64,000 nt of DNA from Bradyrhizobium sp. AZCC 1719 (GCF_036924525.1 NZ_JAZHRU010000001.1:1517001-1581000), one strand, 5' to 3'; shown: positions 9,710-18,471, numbered from the stretch's first letter. A program made the numbers and translations. Notes: generated from the letters alone by a model not told the origin.

Positions 9710-10168
9710 CTACCGCTTCAGCATCGGAATTTGAACAAGTCGACTTTTACTTGCGCAAATTGCGGTACGGAGTCGGGCCCACGTTCTTATCAACCCCTCA
9801 GGCGTGACAGCTCTTATCGAGCATTCCCACAGGACTATGACACGCCAACCTTGGAGGTGAAGTTGCTGAATTGCACGGCTGTCGCGAACACAAGTGTCGG
9901 AGATCTTTGTTCTCCAGAATTCGGTGCGCGTAGCGGGGAGCTTCGAGAGATGGCACCCATGACCATGCCAGAAGCAGCCATTGACAAAGATTGCGACGTT
10001 GTACTTGCGGAGTACAAGATCGGGGGAACCAGGCAGCGTCCGCACATGAATTCTGAACCGGAAGCCCATCGCATGGAGCGCTGAACGGACAAGAAGCTCG
10101 GGCTTAGTATTGCGGCCGCGGATGCGGCTCATGTTAAGCTGGCGCTGAGCGGGTGTAAGGACGTCCAT
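9710..10168 (-). CDS. vsr: Vsr-like very short patch repair / restriction endonuclease
   Basis: 152 residues, the usual Vsr length, and alignable by eye with E. coli Vsr at an offset of one residue. The catalytic Asp (LPGSPDL, D50) is present. The zinc site (C65, H70, C72, C116) is intact, as are the intercalating aromatics (CFWHGH) and the block KLPATRTEFW. The E. coli His64 position is Asn (FVNGCFWHGH, N63). Vsr nicks beside T:G mismatches made by deamination of 5-methylcytosine, and relatives act as restriction nucleases. It is the last gene of the operon: its ATG at 10168 lies one base after the HerA stop, with AGG inside the HerA end. An upstream in-frame start at 10189 would overlap HerA. 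Confidence 0.93.
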   Translation of the reverse strand: MDVLTPAQRQLNMSRIRGRNTKPELLVRSALHAMGFRFRIHVRTLPGSPDLVLRKYNVAIFVNGCFWHGHGCHLSKLPATRTEFWRTKISDTCVRDSRAIQQLHLQGWRVIVLWECSIRAVTPEGLIRTWARLRTAICASKSRLVQIPMLKR

Positions 10169-10169
10169 C

Positions 10170-11906
10170 TTACCTACGCTTGACGCCACGCTTGCGATTG
10201 GCGTCCACTTTAGCCATTGAGTCCCGAACCCGCTGACGTGAAGCGGCTTTGGAGTCCGGTTTCCAATTTTGCGCTTGCGTCAGAAAATCCTCGTCACCGA
10301 TTTCAGACAGCCTCAACTCATCATCCATCTTAATCCGGATCGGCAGTGGGAAGCGAACCACTTGTCCGCTTACGATCCCCTGGCCGGGGCCAAAGCCGGG
10401 TATCATTCGCGCATCAGAGTCGGTCAAGTTTTCCATTACTCTACGCACAAACGTTTGATCGTTTGGGTTGACCACACGGAGAATTAGAAACGAATTGCAC
10501 TGCGACACAATGGTTTCATCCAACCGGCTCGGACGCTGCGAGATTAACATTAGGCCGGTTCCGAACTTCCGCCCTTCAGTAATTATTCTGCGGATCACAG
10601 CGAGCGAAACCGCGTCGTCGGTCTTCTCTCGAGTTGATGGAATAAAGGTATGAGCTTCCTCAACAACGGTGAAAAACGGCGCTATTCTCTCGGAGAGAGA
10701 AGCGCGGCAATTAAAGAGTGTCTCTAACGTGATGGCGGCAATCGAACATTGCGTTAGCTGGTCGTATCCGCCGAGATACAAAATAGAGGTCTGTCCTGGA
10801 TGAATGATCTTCTCCGGTTCGCTGAAAGGATTTGGTAGCGCTTCAAAGGAGAGATTCTTAAGCTTGGAACTCTTACGCATCATCTCGCTGCTTCTGCGCA
10901 TTGCTGACAGCTTACCTTCAACGATCCTTAAGGACCGGAGGACTGCGTACATGGTAGGCTGTCTTGCGCCCCCACCGCTGTTGGATCTGGCTTCTACCTC
11001 ATTTTGAGTGATCAGACGGCGGAAATACTCAAGTGCATACTCGCCTTCGTTCGCAGGCTTTCTTGCGAATAATCCGCGGATATAGTCGGCTTGAGCTTCG
11101 GTCAAACCGTTAGTCATTTGACCGATTAGTGTCTCAACCAACCCCTCTCCGGATTTCTGCATTAGCAGCTCAGGATAGAAGAGCTTTATGGTTGTGCCGG
11201 GACTTTCTTTTTGAAGCAGCTCACGACATTTCCAAAGGCCGATGTAGTCTCCATGCGGATCCAAAATGAGCAGCGGATACTTCTGCTTGATAAGTTCCCG
11301 AATAATGCGTCTTGCTGCAACAGTTTTTCCTCCGCCAGTCATTGCCAGGATTGCGAGATGACGTGCAATCAGCCGGGGGGCGGAAAGAGCAACATCAACA
11401 TCGCCGCGGGCAATCAAAGTTCCAACCGGAATATTCTGCTCTTCTTGGCGATCTCCCAGAAGGAGCTGCCGCACCGCCTCAGCCGGCGGGTGATAAACGG
11501 TTGACGCGGGCTTTACTGGATAAGTTAAGGGAAAAATGTTCGACAAGTTATCGTCGGTTGTCGCGCCAAGAATCAACGCGGCCGCTTCAAGTTGATCCAA
11601 TGTGCCGGAGAGCACGGTATCTTCCAGTGAGACGGATTGCGCAGCCAGTTCCTGGGCTGCCTCCGTGGGAAAAAATGGGTTGAATCTCCTAATATCGGTA
11701 ATTCGCGCCCAAACATAGATGCGATCCTGATTGCCATAACTCCCATCGGGCACCTCCATGCCCAGGGCTACTATGTCGCCAACCCGTGCCTGAAAACGAC
11801 GCAAAATGAATGTAAATTCTGCTATACCCGCATTACCGACGACCGTACCAACAGCGCGCCAGTCCGTCGGAACATCCTGATCCAAGGTTGGACTAATCTG
11901 ATCCAT
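10170..11906 (-). CDS. HerA-like / DUF87 P-loop ATPase
   Basis: 578 residues. An N-terminal beta-rich HAS-barrel-like region (residues ~15-130, with RVGDIVALGMEV) precedes the FtsK-HerA type ATPase core: Walker A AMTGGGKT (188-195), the HerA hallmark LILDPHGDY (~213-221), Walker B VVEEAH (414-419) and the sensor-like SQRPSRLDETIVSQCN (456-471). HerA proteins are hexameric DNA translocases that work with NurA or other nucleases. The ATG at 11906 has a strong AGGGGGAG just upstream and lies 8 bases after the preceding stop; an open start at 11963 would overlap. The immediate upstream partner is the NurA-like gene, which strongly supports a joint complex. Confidence 0.9.
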   Translation of the reverse strand: MDQISPTLDQDVPTDWRAVGTVVGNAGIAEFTFILRRFQARVGDIVALGMEVPDGSYGNQDRIYVWARITDIRRFNPFFPTEAAQELAAQSVSLEDTVLSGTLDQLEAAALILGATTDDNLSNIFPLTYPVKPASTVYHPPAEAVRQLLLGDRQEEQNIPVGTLIARGDVDVALSAPRLIARHLAILAMTGGGKTVAARRIIRELIKQKYPLLILDPHGDYIGLWKCRELLQKESPGTTIKLFYPELLMQKSGEGLVETLIGQMTNGLTEAQADYIRGLFARKPANEGEYALEYFRRLITQNEVEARSNSGGGARQPTMYAVLRSLRIVEGKLSAMRRSSEMMRKSSKLKNLSFEALPNPFSEPEKIIHPGQTSILYLGGYDQLTQCSIAAITLETLFNCRASLSERIAPFFTVVEEAHTFIPSTREKTDDAVSLAVIRRIITEGRKFGTGLMLISQRPSRLDETIVSQCNSFLILRVVNPNDQTFVRRVMENLTDSDARMIPGFGPGQGIVSGQVVRFPLPIRIKMDDELRLSEIGDEDFLTQAQNWKPDSKAASRQRVRDSMAKVDANRKRGVKRR

Positions 11907-11914
11907 CACTCCCC

Positions 11915-13861
11915 CTATCGCATTGCTCCGGGACGCAACAACCAATCGCGGCTTGTCCCGCATAGGATCCTTCTCAAATTATCAAACAGTTTGTCGTCGC
12001 CGAGGTCCAAAGCGCGACGCAATGCTTGAACGGCCGTGTGAGTGTTGATTGGACGGCTCATCCAGTTCGGAATCTTTGCAAACTTATCGACGATGTCCAG
12101 CCCAACTGGAAACGCATATTGCGGGAGAAGCATAGCGCAATGAATTATGAGTGCCGCCGTCTCTTCAAATCTTTCGGCATCTTTTTCAAACATCTCGATG
12201 CGAATGGGAGCGTTCCATTCGGTCGGCTGAACATAAGAAACGATCGGCTTCGGATATTGCCCAATAATATCGTGCCAAGCCTTCGGCGCGCGTCTCATTT
12301 CGTTCCGATCAATTGCTACGGGTCGAAGAACCTCGCCTGGTTCGAGCACACAGCGGAATAGAAGTGAGTCCGTAATCCTTTGCACGTCACCATCATCATC
12401 GTCTGCGGGGTCGACCGTGGTCCTGAACCATTCTTTCCAGACTGCAGGCGAAGTAGGAAGGAGAGCAGCAATCTCATCATCATGGAGGCTATTGAGAATT
12501 GCTTTGATCACACTTGAGGTCGTGCTTTCACGCTCAATGACCCCGCAAACTACCGCCGATGATTGTTGCAATAGCTCTAGCTGACGCAGGTGCACGCTGA
12601 CGAAATTAGCGTCGCGACCGACGCGGTTATTCTCGTTCGCAGGCAAGAGCTCCTTCAGAGCCATGGAAGAGAAATCCGGAAACCGATGAGCCACCCTTTC
12701 GTGCTTCATAACGTCGGTATACCGAGAAACCGGATTTACCAGCGCTCCGTGCTGGAAGACCCAACGAAAGTCAGGAAACTCCGATAATATCCTCACGCTC
12801 CCGGCCGCTTCGATTGAAATGCGTGCTGCGTCACGAAGAGCGCCAACGTCCGGAAAGCCCCCATCGTATACACTGCCGTTCTCGGCGGCGTATAATTCGG
12901 AAATTAGCAGCTTCAACGTCGTGAACGCCTCACGATCAGGCCCGCGCTGACCTGGTACGACGGAATAGCCACCGACCCGGCACGCGATCGGTGCTGATCC
13001 CAGGGAACTAAGATTAGCTAGTCCGCCATCAACGAAGCCGATGCGCGTTCCAGCGACCTTGGGCCAAAATGTCCCGTGGTCGCGACCGAGCTTTATGATA
13101 CCCCCCGTCTCAAGCAAAACTTCTCTGAGTTGAGAAGCGAGCATCTCAACGTTCTGCATAAACTGTACTTGTGCAGGGGCCGACAGATCACTGGAAGCTC
13201 TGAACATCCTCTCCAAGATGCTCGGGCTCCGCAGCTTCTCTTTGATCGTGCGCTCACGTCGCGTTGCTTTTTTCTCATCACGCGGCATCGGCGCGATTGA
13301 GATTGAAATCTTCGACTTTTGCGCGGGGAGCCCGGGGACGGCAGCAGGAGCGTTCGGTGAAGGTGGGCGGGCCGTCAGCGCAACCAGTTCAGAAAAGATT
13401 GCATCTGAAGAATCAATAGTCGCAACACTGCGGTTCAAACGCGCCGTTAGCAGAGTACCCAGCCTCGCATGTTTGCCAGCGTCTGTAGCACGAGCAACGA
13501 ACGTAAGCGAAATCGGAAAACTGCCATCATTTCCCTTGACGGAGCGGATAATGGCGAAATCTGCGCTATCAATCTGCGCGTAAAGCCTGCCTGCGAGCCG
13601 TTGCCCTCCCAAACGCCAGTTCTTGTGTATCTTGGCGAAACTACGTTTCGAACGCTCCTGAACAGAATCAAAAACTGTTAGGCAATCGAGCGCATCACCG
13701 CCACTTTCATACAGATCGCGGCTTAACAACTGTTGCGCAGCGGGGGCATTAATATTCAGGGCTCTTTGCTTGCTGCTTGCGGCGGCTCTGTGCGCAGCGA
13801 AAATCCCAAGGTCGGAATCCGTCAGTGACCTAACAATCAGGAGCTCCGCTGCGTCGGCCAC
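11915..13861 (-). CDS. NurA-domain nuclease with N-terminal extension
   Basis: 648 residues, much longer than stand-alone NurA (about 350-450). A NurA-like core is visible from about residue 215: GFVDGG (276-280, metal-binding Asp278), acidic ELYAAE (~322), WVFQHGALVNP (~367-377), VVCGVIERESTTSSVIKA (~437-454) and, near the C-terminus, YAFPVGLDIVDKFAKIP, which fits the terminal NurA strand-helix. Residues 1-165 form a separate domain (SDLGIFAAHRA, SKQRALNINAP, KNWRLGGQRLAGRLY) that I cannot name; a recognition role is possible. A Pro-rich, basic linker (~165-210) joins them. The GTG start overlaps the methyltransferase stop by one base (TAGTG), implying coupling. Confidence 0.7.
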   Translation of the reverse strand: MADAAELLIVRSLTDSDLGIFAAHRAAASSKQRALNINAPAAQQLLSRDLYESGGDALDCLTVFDSVQERSKRSFAKIHKNWRLGGQRLAGRLYAQIDSADFAIIRSVKGNDGSFPISLTFVARATDAGKHARLGTLLTARLNRSVATIDSSDAIFSELVALTARPPSPNAPAAVPGLPAQKSKISISIAPMPRDEKKATRRERTIKEKLRSPSILERMFRASSDLSAPAQVQFMQNVEMLASQLREVLLETGGIIKLGRDHGTFWPKVAGTRIGFVDGGLANLSSLGSAPIACRVGGYSVVPGQRGPDREAFTTLKLLISELYAAENGSVYDGGFPDVGALRDAARISIEAAGSVRILSEFPDFRWVFQHGALVNPVSRYTDVMKHERVAHRFPDFSSMALKELLPANENNRVGRDANFVSVHLRQLELLQQSSAVVCGVIERESTTSSVIKAILNSLHDDEIAALLPTSPAVWKEWFRTTVDPADDDDGDVQRITDSLLFRCVLEPGEVLRPVAIDRNEMRRAPKAWHDIIGQYPKPIVSYVQPTEWNAPIRIEMFEKDAERFEETAALIIHCAMLLPQYAFPVGLDIVDKFAKIPNWMSRPINTHTAVQALRRALDLGDDKLFDNLRRILCGTSRDWLLRPGAMR

Positions 13862-15369
13862 TATCCCACCGCCTCTTTGACATCGATCCGCGATCCAGGC
13901 TCTTCCATCGAAACGCCCGCGTACATTTTCCTGATGAGAGTTTCCGCGAGACGCTGCGCAAGCAATGGCGGCACCGCATTGCCTATCTGCTTGAATGCAG
14001 GATTCATTGTTCCAGAAAAAACGAATCCATCGGGAAAGGATTGCAACCGCGCCGCCTCACGAACGGAAATCGTCCGCGCTTGGTCGCTGTCGTAATGTAT
14101 GTGGCTGTAACTATCCTTCCCAAGGTGCGCCATAAGCGTGCGCGCCGGCCAATCCTCTTCCATCTTACGCCATTTGTTCGGAAACTTGTTCGGATCGTAT
14201 GGCGGCACAATGCCGTCGCGCAATCTGCGCCAAGCCGCGGTGCCTGCTTCTGGCGCCACACTTTGCTTCCGTAGTTGTGCGAGCCTCTCTTCAAACATCT
14301 TCTCAGCGCAGGCGTAAGCTTGGGGGTACTGATCTCCCGGCTGAAGGCGTGAAAATAACTCGTAGTCTCGAGGCAGATAGCGGATCACATGATCATATAG
14401 CGAGGGTTTTGCTTGAAAGGCCGGCCAAGAACGCATTAACGCAGCGTATTGGCTTATTGAACGTGGGCGTGTGAACGCAATCGGAACGTTAAGCCGCCGT
14501 GCACCGCGGGTAAGCGATCCGTCACTCAGGAGCTTGCGGGCGTAGATTGTCGGGAGATCGCCGATAGCTTGCTTGGCCGTCACTGCCGGCTGAAGCGCCT
14601 TATCCGCTTCAGGTGGAGCGACGTAGTGTCCGTTATCGGCAAACAAATCTCTCGAAAGAAGTTTCAGCGCAACAGCACGAGACCCCTCATAGCCAGACGG
14701 AAGATCTACCCAATGCGTGGGTTCCGGAAAATCAACGATCTGCCGAAGTTCTTTGCGATATGCTATCAAAAACATTCGCTCGCGCATCTGCGGGACGCCG
14801 TAACGCGCGGCGTTGAGCAAGGTATAACCACAGCGATAACCGCGACTTTCCAGAACGTCGCTTATCTCTTCCGCAATGTTGTGCCCGCCGTGATTCAGAA
14901 TGTCGGGCACATTTTCCATAAGGACCGCTAGCGGCGCGCACTCCTGTACGTACTCCAAGTACTCAATGTAAAGTCGCGCCCGAGGGTCGTGCCGGAATGC
15001 CTCCGGATGATCCGCTACCTCGCGGAGCTTTGAGCGCCCTACGCGCGCGAACGCTTGGCAGGGAGGCCCACCAATCACGACGTCGAAGGCAAGGGACTGG
15101 TGACCCAGTTTGAGCGCCTTCGTAAGCTTAGCCGGCGGAGTCGCGGAAATATCTCGCGGCTCAGTATGCTCCTTTGCGCCAGCGTGAAAATTCAGACCGT
15201 GAGATCTTGCGGCGTCTGGATCACACTCGACGGCCGCTGCAATCTCGCAGCCAGCCGCATGAAATCCTAGCGACAGCCCGCCACATCCGGAGAAAAGATC
15301 TAAGACGCGGACTTTTGCCCCCGTCTGGAGTCTGGCCAGTTTCTGACGAATCGCTGAAGGTGTAGCCAT
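13861..15369 (-). CDS. DNA (cytosine-5-)-methyltransferase
   Basis: 502 residues with the full set of C5-MTase motifs: motif I VRVLDLFSGCGGLSLGF (residues ~20-36), motif IV GGPPCQAFA with catalytic Cys104, motif VI MENV (151-154), motif VIII QMRERMFLIA (~194-203), a long target-recognition region, motif IX ISVREAARLQSFPDGF, and motif X FKQIGNAVPP. It methylates cytosine in a recognition site that cannot be read from sequence. It is the first gene of the four-gene operon. The start is the ATG at 15369 (a TTG lies just before it). Base composition is visibly less GC-rich than the flanking core genes, suggesting transfer. Confidence 0.95.
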   Translation of the reverse strand: MATPSAIRQKLARLQTGAKVRVLDLFSGCGGLSLGFHAAGCEIAAAVECDPDAARSHGLNFHAGAKEHTEPRDISATPPAKLTKALKLGHQSLAFDVVIGGPPCQAFARVGRSKLREVADHPEAFRHDPRARLYIEYLEYVQECAPLAVLMENVPDILNHGGHNIAEEISDVLESRGYRCGYTLLNAARYGVPQMRERMFLIAYRKELRQIVDFPEPTHWVDLPSGYEGSRAVALKLLSRDLFADNGHYVAPPEADKALQPAVTAKQAIGDLPTIYARKLLSDGSLTRGARRLNVPIAFTRPRSISQYAALMRSWPAFQAKPSLYDHVIRYLPRDYELFSRLQPGDQYPQAYACAEKMFEERLAQLRKQSVAPEAGTAAWRRLRDGIVPPYDPNKFPNKWRKMEEDWPARTLMAHLGKDSYSHIHYDSDQARTISVREAARLQSFPDGFVFSGTMNPAFKQIGNAVPPLLAQRLAETLIRKMYAGVSMEEPGSRIDVKEAVG

Positions 15370-15542
15370 CAAAGAAATAACTTCTTGGAGTCAATGCTGC
15401 TGCCGCCTGCGACTCACCAATAACACGCACAGGCGCATCGTACTACGACTGGTTGCGCCTGGGATATTGTTGATTCGAGTAATGAACAGGCTAGCGGGCT
15501 CTCCCGTCTTGGAGCAGCCTCCCCAAAGAGGGAGACCTTGGT

Positions 15543-15600
15543 CCTCAAGCCTGCAGGATCCAGATAAAGGCAATCCAGCGTAGACTCACCTGGCTTGAGG
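15543..15600. repeat. 9-bp inverted repeat upstream of the methyltransferase operon
   Basis: CCTCAAGCC at 15543-15551 and its exact complement GGCTTGAGG at 15592-15600, 40 bases apart, in the 238-bp gap between the defence operon and the adenosine kinase gene. It could be a terminator remnant for the kinase, an operator, or an island end. Nothing else recognisable is in this gap. Confidence 0.4.
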
Positions 15601-15607
15601 AAGCCGC

Positions 15608-16609
15608 CTACACCCCCAACCCGTTCTGTTCCGCCAATTCCTTCAGCGACACCTGCGGCCTCGCCCCGATGTGCTGAATCACCTCGGCTGCCGCCAGCGC
15701 CCCAAGCCGGCCGCACGTCTCGTGGCTCGCCTCGCGCACCAGGCCGAACAGGAAGCCGGCGGCGAACAGGTCGCCGGCGCCGGTGGTGTCGACGAGCTTT
15801 TCGATCGGGAACGCGGGCGCCGCGACAACGCCATCGGACGACACCACGACGCAGCCCTTCTCGCTGCGGGTGACGACGGCGAGTTTTGTGTCCGCGCGGA
15901 GCTGCTTCAGCGCGCCCTCGAAATCCGAGGTCTGGTACAGCGAGTGCAGCTCGGCCTCGTTGGCGAAGACGAGGTCGACGGTGCGTTTGCGCATCAGATC
16001 GAGAAACTCGTCACGGTAGCGATCGACGCAGAAGGAGTCCGACAGCGTGAGCGCCACCTGTCGGCCGGCACCATGGGCGATGCCCGCGGCCTTGACGAAG
16101 GCTTCCTTGGCGTTCTGGGGGTCCCAGAGATAGCCTTCGAGATAGACGATGCGCGATGCCGCAATCTGCGCCTCGTCGATGTCGGCCGGCCTCAGGTCCT
16201 GCGCCGCGCCGAGATAGGTGTTCATGGTGCGCTCGCCGTCCGGCGTCACCAGAATGTAGGAGCAGCCGGTGGCCGGGCCGTCGGAGGCGGCCCTGGTTTC
16301 GAAGGCTACGCCCGCGGCGCGGATGTCATGGGTGTAGAGGCCGCCGATCTGGTCGCTCTTGACCTTGCCGACGTAAGCGGCGCGGGCGCCGAGATTGGCG
16401 ATGCCGACGATGGTGTTGGCGGCCGATCCGCCCGACACCTCCGTCGCCGGGCCCATGTCGCGGTAGATCGACGCGGCGCGGGCCTCGTCGATCAGCGCCA
16501 TGCCGCCTTTGGTCATGCCGTGATCGGCCAGGAATTTTTCGTCAGTTTGCGCGAAGACGTCGAAAATCGCATTGCCGATAGCGAGAACGTCGTATTTTGC
16601 GTCAGTCAT
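15608..16609 (-). CDS. Adenosine kinase-type PfkB family sugar/nucleoside kinase
   Basis: 333 residues, full-length ribokinase/PfkB fold. The N-terminal MTDAKYDVLAIGNAIFDVF, the substrate lid segment EVSGGSAANTIVGIANLGA, and the anion-hole and catalytic motif DTTGAGDLFAAGFLFGL near residue 285 are all clear. Bradyrhizobial homologues are annotated as adenosine kinase; specificity for adenosine over other nucleosides or sugars is inferred from that resemblance. It phosphorylates substrate with ATP in the cytoplasm. Transcribed leftwards, toward the defence operon on the same strand but with a 238-bp gap between. Confidence 0.88.
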   Translation of the reverse strand: MTDAKYDVLAIGNAIFDVFAQTDEKFLADHGMTKGGMALIDEARAASIYRDMGPATEVSGGSAANTIVGIANLGARAAYVGKVKSDQIGGLYTHDIRAAGVAFETRAASDGPATGCSYILVTPDGERTMNTYLGAAQDLRPADIDEAQIAASRIVYLEGYLWDPQNAKEAFVKAAGIAHGAGRQVALTLSDSFCVDRYRDEFLDLMRKRTVDLVFANEAELHSLYQTSDFEGALKQLRADTKLAVVTRSEKGCVVVSSDGVVAAPAFPIEKLVDTTGAGDLFAAGFLFGLVREASHETCGRLGALAAAEVIQHIGARPQVSLKELAEQNGLGV

Positions 16610-16688
16610 TCATCCGTCCTGCTTCACGGCTGTTTGCGATGAGGTTCGGGCTACCACGGCAAGGCCCGCGGCAGCAAGGTTGCCTGTT

Positions 16689-16861
16689 CCTCATCCTGAG
16701 GAGCGGCGCTCGCGCCGCGTCTCGAAGGATGTAGGGCCGTCTGTGGCCGCATCCTTCGAGACGCGGCGGAGCCTGTCATCGGGCGCGCGTTCGCGCGACC
16801 CGTTGGCGCTCCTCAGGATGAGGGGATAGATCGCACCGAGACGCGCTCCTCAGGATGAGGG
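16689..16861. repeat. CCTCATCCTGAGGAG-family palindromes, one with nested 36-bp module
   Basis: A cluster of CCTCATCCTGAGGAGCGGCG inverted repeats and CTCGAAGGATG arms. The first hairpin is uninterrupted (16689-16731). The second carries the 36-bp module (16767-16802) in its loop between GAGACGCGG and CGCTCCTCAGG. A third partial arm ends near 16861. Together they fill the 293-bp gap upstream of murJ. Confidence 0.85.
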
Positions 16862-16902
16862 TCTGCTGGCAGCAAGCCAGGCTGCTGCTATAAGCCCCCT
16901 CA

Positions 16903-18471
16903 ATGATCCGCTCCTTTCTCACAGTCTCCTCGGGAACGCTGGCCTCGCGGCTGCTCGGATTCGTGCGCGATTCCGCGCTGGCGGCGCTGCTGGGCGCGGG
17001 CGCGGTGGCGGATGCGTTTCTGGCGGCGTTTCAGCTCGTCAATGTGGTGCGAAGGCTGCTGACCGAGGGCGGGCTGAACGCCGCGCTGGTGCCGGCATGG
17101 CTGCGCGTCCGAGAGACCGGCGGCGTTGCGGCTGCGGCGGCTTATGCGGGCCGCGTGCTCGGCACGATCACGGCTGGGTTGATCGTTGCCACGGCATTGC
17201 TGGCGCTCGTTATGCCGCTCGTCATCACCGTGCTGGCGCCGGGATTTGCCGGCCGCGAGACGCTGCAGCTCGCGACAGACAATGCGCGGCTGATGCTGCC
17301 GTACCTCGCCTTTGCCGGTCCGGTGACGGTGATGATGGCGCTATTGAATGCACAGGGGCGATTTGCGCTGACCGCGTTCTCGCCGCTGCTGTTCAACATC
17401 GCGCTGATCGCGGTGATGGTAGCGCTGCTGGTCGTGCAGCCGGATGCCACGCGGGCCGCGCAGATCGTCGCCGCAACCGTCGGCATCGCCGGGCTGTTGC
17501 AACTCTCCGTGCTGGTGCTGCGCCGTGGCGAAAACGTCGCGACACCCGTTGCGACCCCCTTGCGCGTCTCGTTCGACAAGGAGATCCGCGGCTTTCTCGG
17601 CAAGGCGGTGCCGGGCATGATGGCATCGAGCGCGCCGCAATTGCTTGTCGTGGCCGGCGCGATCATCGCGTCCTCGTCGCCGTCGGCGGTGTCGTGGCTC
17701 TATTTCGCCAACCGGCTGGTCGAACTGCCGCTCGGCATTGTCGGCGTCGCGATGGGCACGGTATTGATCCCGGAACTGACGCGCGCGGTGCGGGCCGAGG
17801 ACCGTGCTGCCGTTGCTCACGCCGAATCCCGCGGCCTCGAACTCGCGGTTGGCCTCGCGCTGCCCGCAACGCTCGGCCTGATCGTGTTAGCTGCGCCGAT
17901 CGTGCGGCTGTTGTTCGAGCATGGCGCGTTCACCGCCGATGACACCAAAGCCACCGCCCGCGCGCTGATCTGGCTGACGCTGGCATTGCCGGCGCATGTG
18001 CTGGTCAAGGCGCTGTCGCCGGCGTTCTTCGCGCGCGAGGATACGATGACGCCGCTGACCGCCGCGCTGAAAGGCGTGGTGCTGGCGATCGCTTCTGCCT
18101 TCCTGCTCAGCCATTGGTACGGCGCAGACGGCATCGCGGCGGCCATTGCTGTCGGCGCCTGGAGCATGGCGTTCAGCCTGATCCGCCGCGGCGCGAAAGC
18201 CTTCGGGTTTTCGATCGACACGGAAGCAAAACGACGGCTGCCGCGCATCGCGCTATCCGCACTCGCCATGGGCGCGTTGCTGTGGCTTGCGACGCGGTCG
18301 CTGCCTTCCCTCACCTCGGGCGCGCACGGCCTTGTGCAGGCCATCCTGCTGCTGGTCGTGATCTCGGCAGGAATTGCGATTTACGGCCTGCTCTTAAGGG
18401 TTTTCGGCGTCATCGGCTGGCGCGACGCGGTTAACGCCTTGAGTCATGGTCGCTCCAACCCCTCATCCTGA
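16903..18471 (+). CDS. murJ: Lipid II flippase MurJ (MviN)
   Basis: 522 residues of MOP-superfamily membrane protein with about 14 hydrophobic helices. The N-terminus FLTVSSGTLASRLLGFVRDS and GAGAVADAFLAAFQL are diagnostic for MurJ. The central GAFTADDTKATARALI and HVLVKALSPAFFARED support a full-length protein. It flips lipid II across the inner membrane for peptidoglycan synthesis and is normally essential. The ATG lies directly after the palindrome cluster. The last codons (NPSS) and the stop are made by the next CCTCATCCTGAGG repeat, so the native C-terminus may have been replaced by repeat sequence. Confidence 0.95.
   Translation: MIRSFLTVSSGTLASRLLGFVRDSALAALLGAGAVADAFLAAFQLVNVVRRLLTEGGLNAALVPAWLRVRETGGVAAAAAYAGRVLGTITAGLIVATALLALVMPLVITVLAPGFAGRETLQLATDNARLMLPYLAFAGPVTVMMALLNAQGRFALTAFSPLLFNIALIAVMVALLVVQPDATRAAQIVAATVGIAGLLQLSVLVLRRGENVATPVATPLRVSFDKEIRGFLGKAVPGMMASSAPQLLVVAGAIIASSSPSAVSWLYFANRLVELPLGIVGVAMGTVLIPELTRAVRAEDRAAVAHAESRGLELAVGLALPATLGLIVLAAPIVRLLFEHGAFTADDTKATARALIWLTLALPAHVLVKALSPAFFAREDTMTPLTAALKGVVLAIASAFLLSHWYGADGIAAAIAVGAWSMAFSLIRRGAKAFGFSIDTEAKRRLPRIALSALAMGALLWLATRSLPSLTSGAHGLVQAILLLVVISAGIAIYGLLLRVFGVIGWRDAVNALSHGRSNPSS

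Noticed and set aside
9064..9807. Rightward open frame in the element beside the vsr-like gene
   Set aside because: It runs through palindromes, has no domain, overlaps the vsr-like gene's end, and reads as Arg/Pro/Ala-rich chance coding.
10170..11906. HerA-like ATPase as a conjugation (VirB4/TraG) or FtsK protein
   Set aside because: DPHGDY and VVEEAH with an adjacent NurA-like gene fit HerA; no FtsK gamma domain or other conjugation genes.
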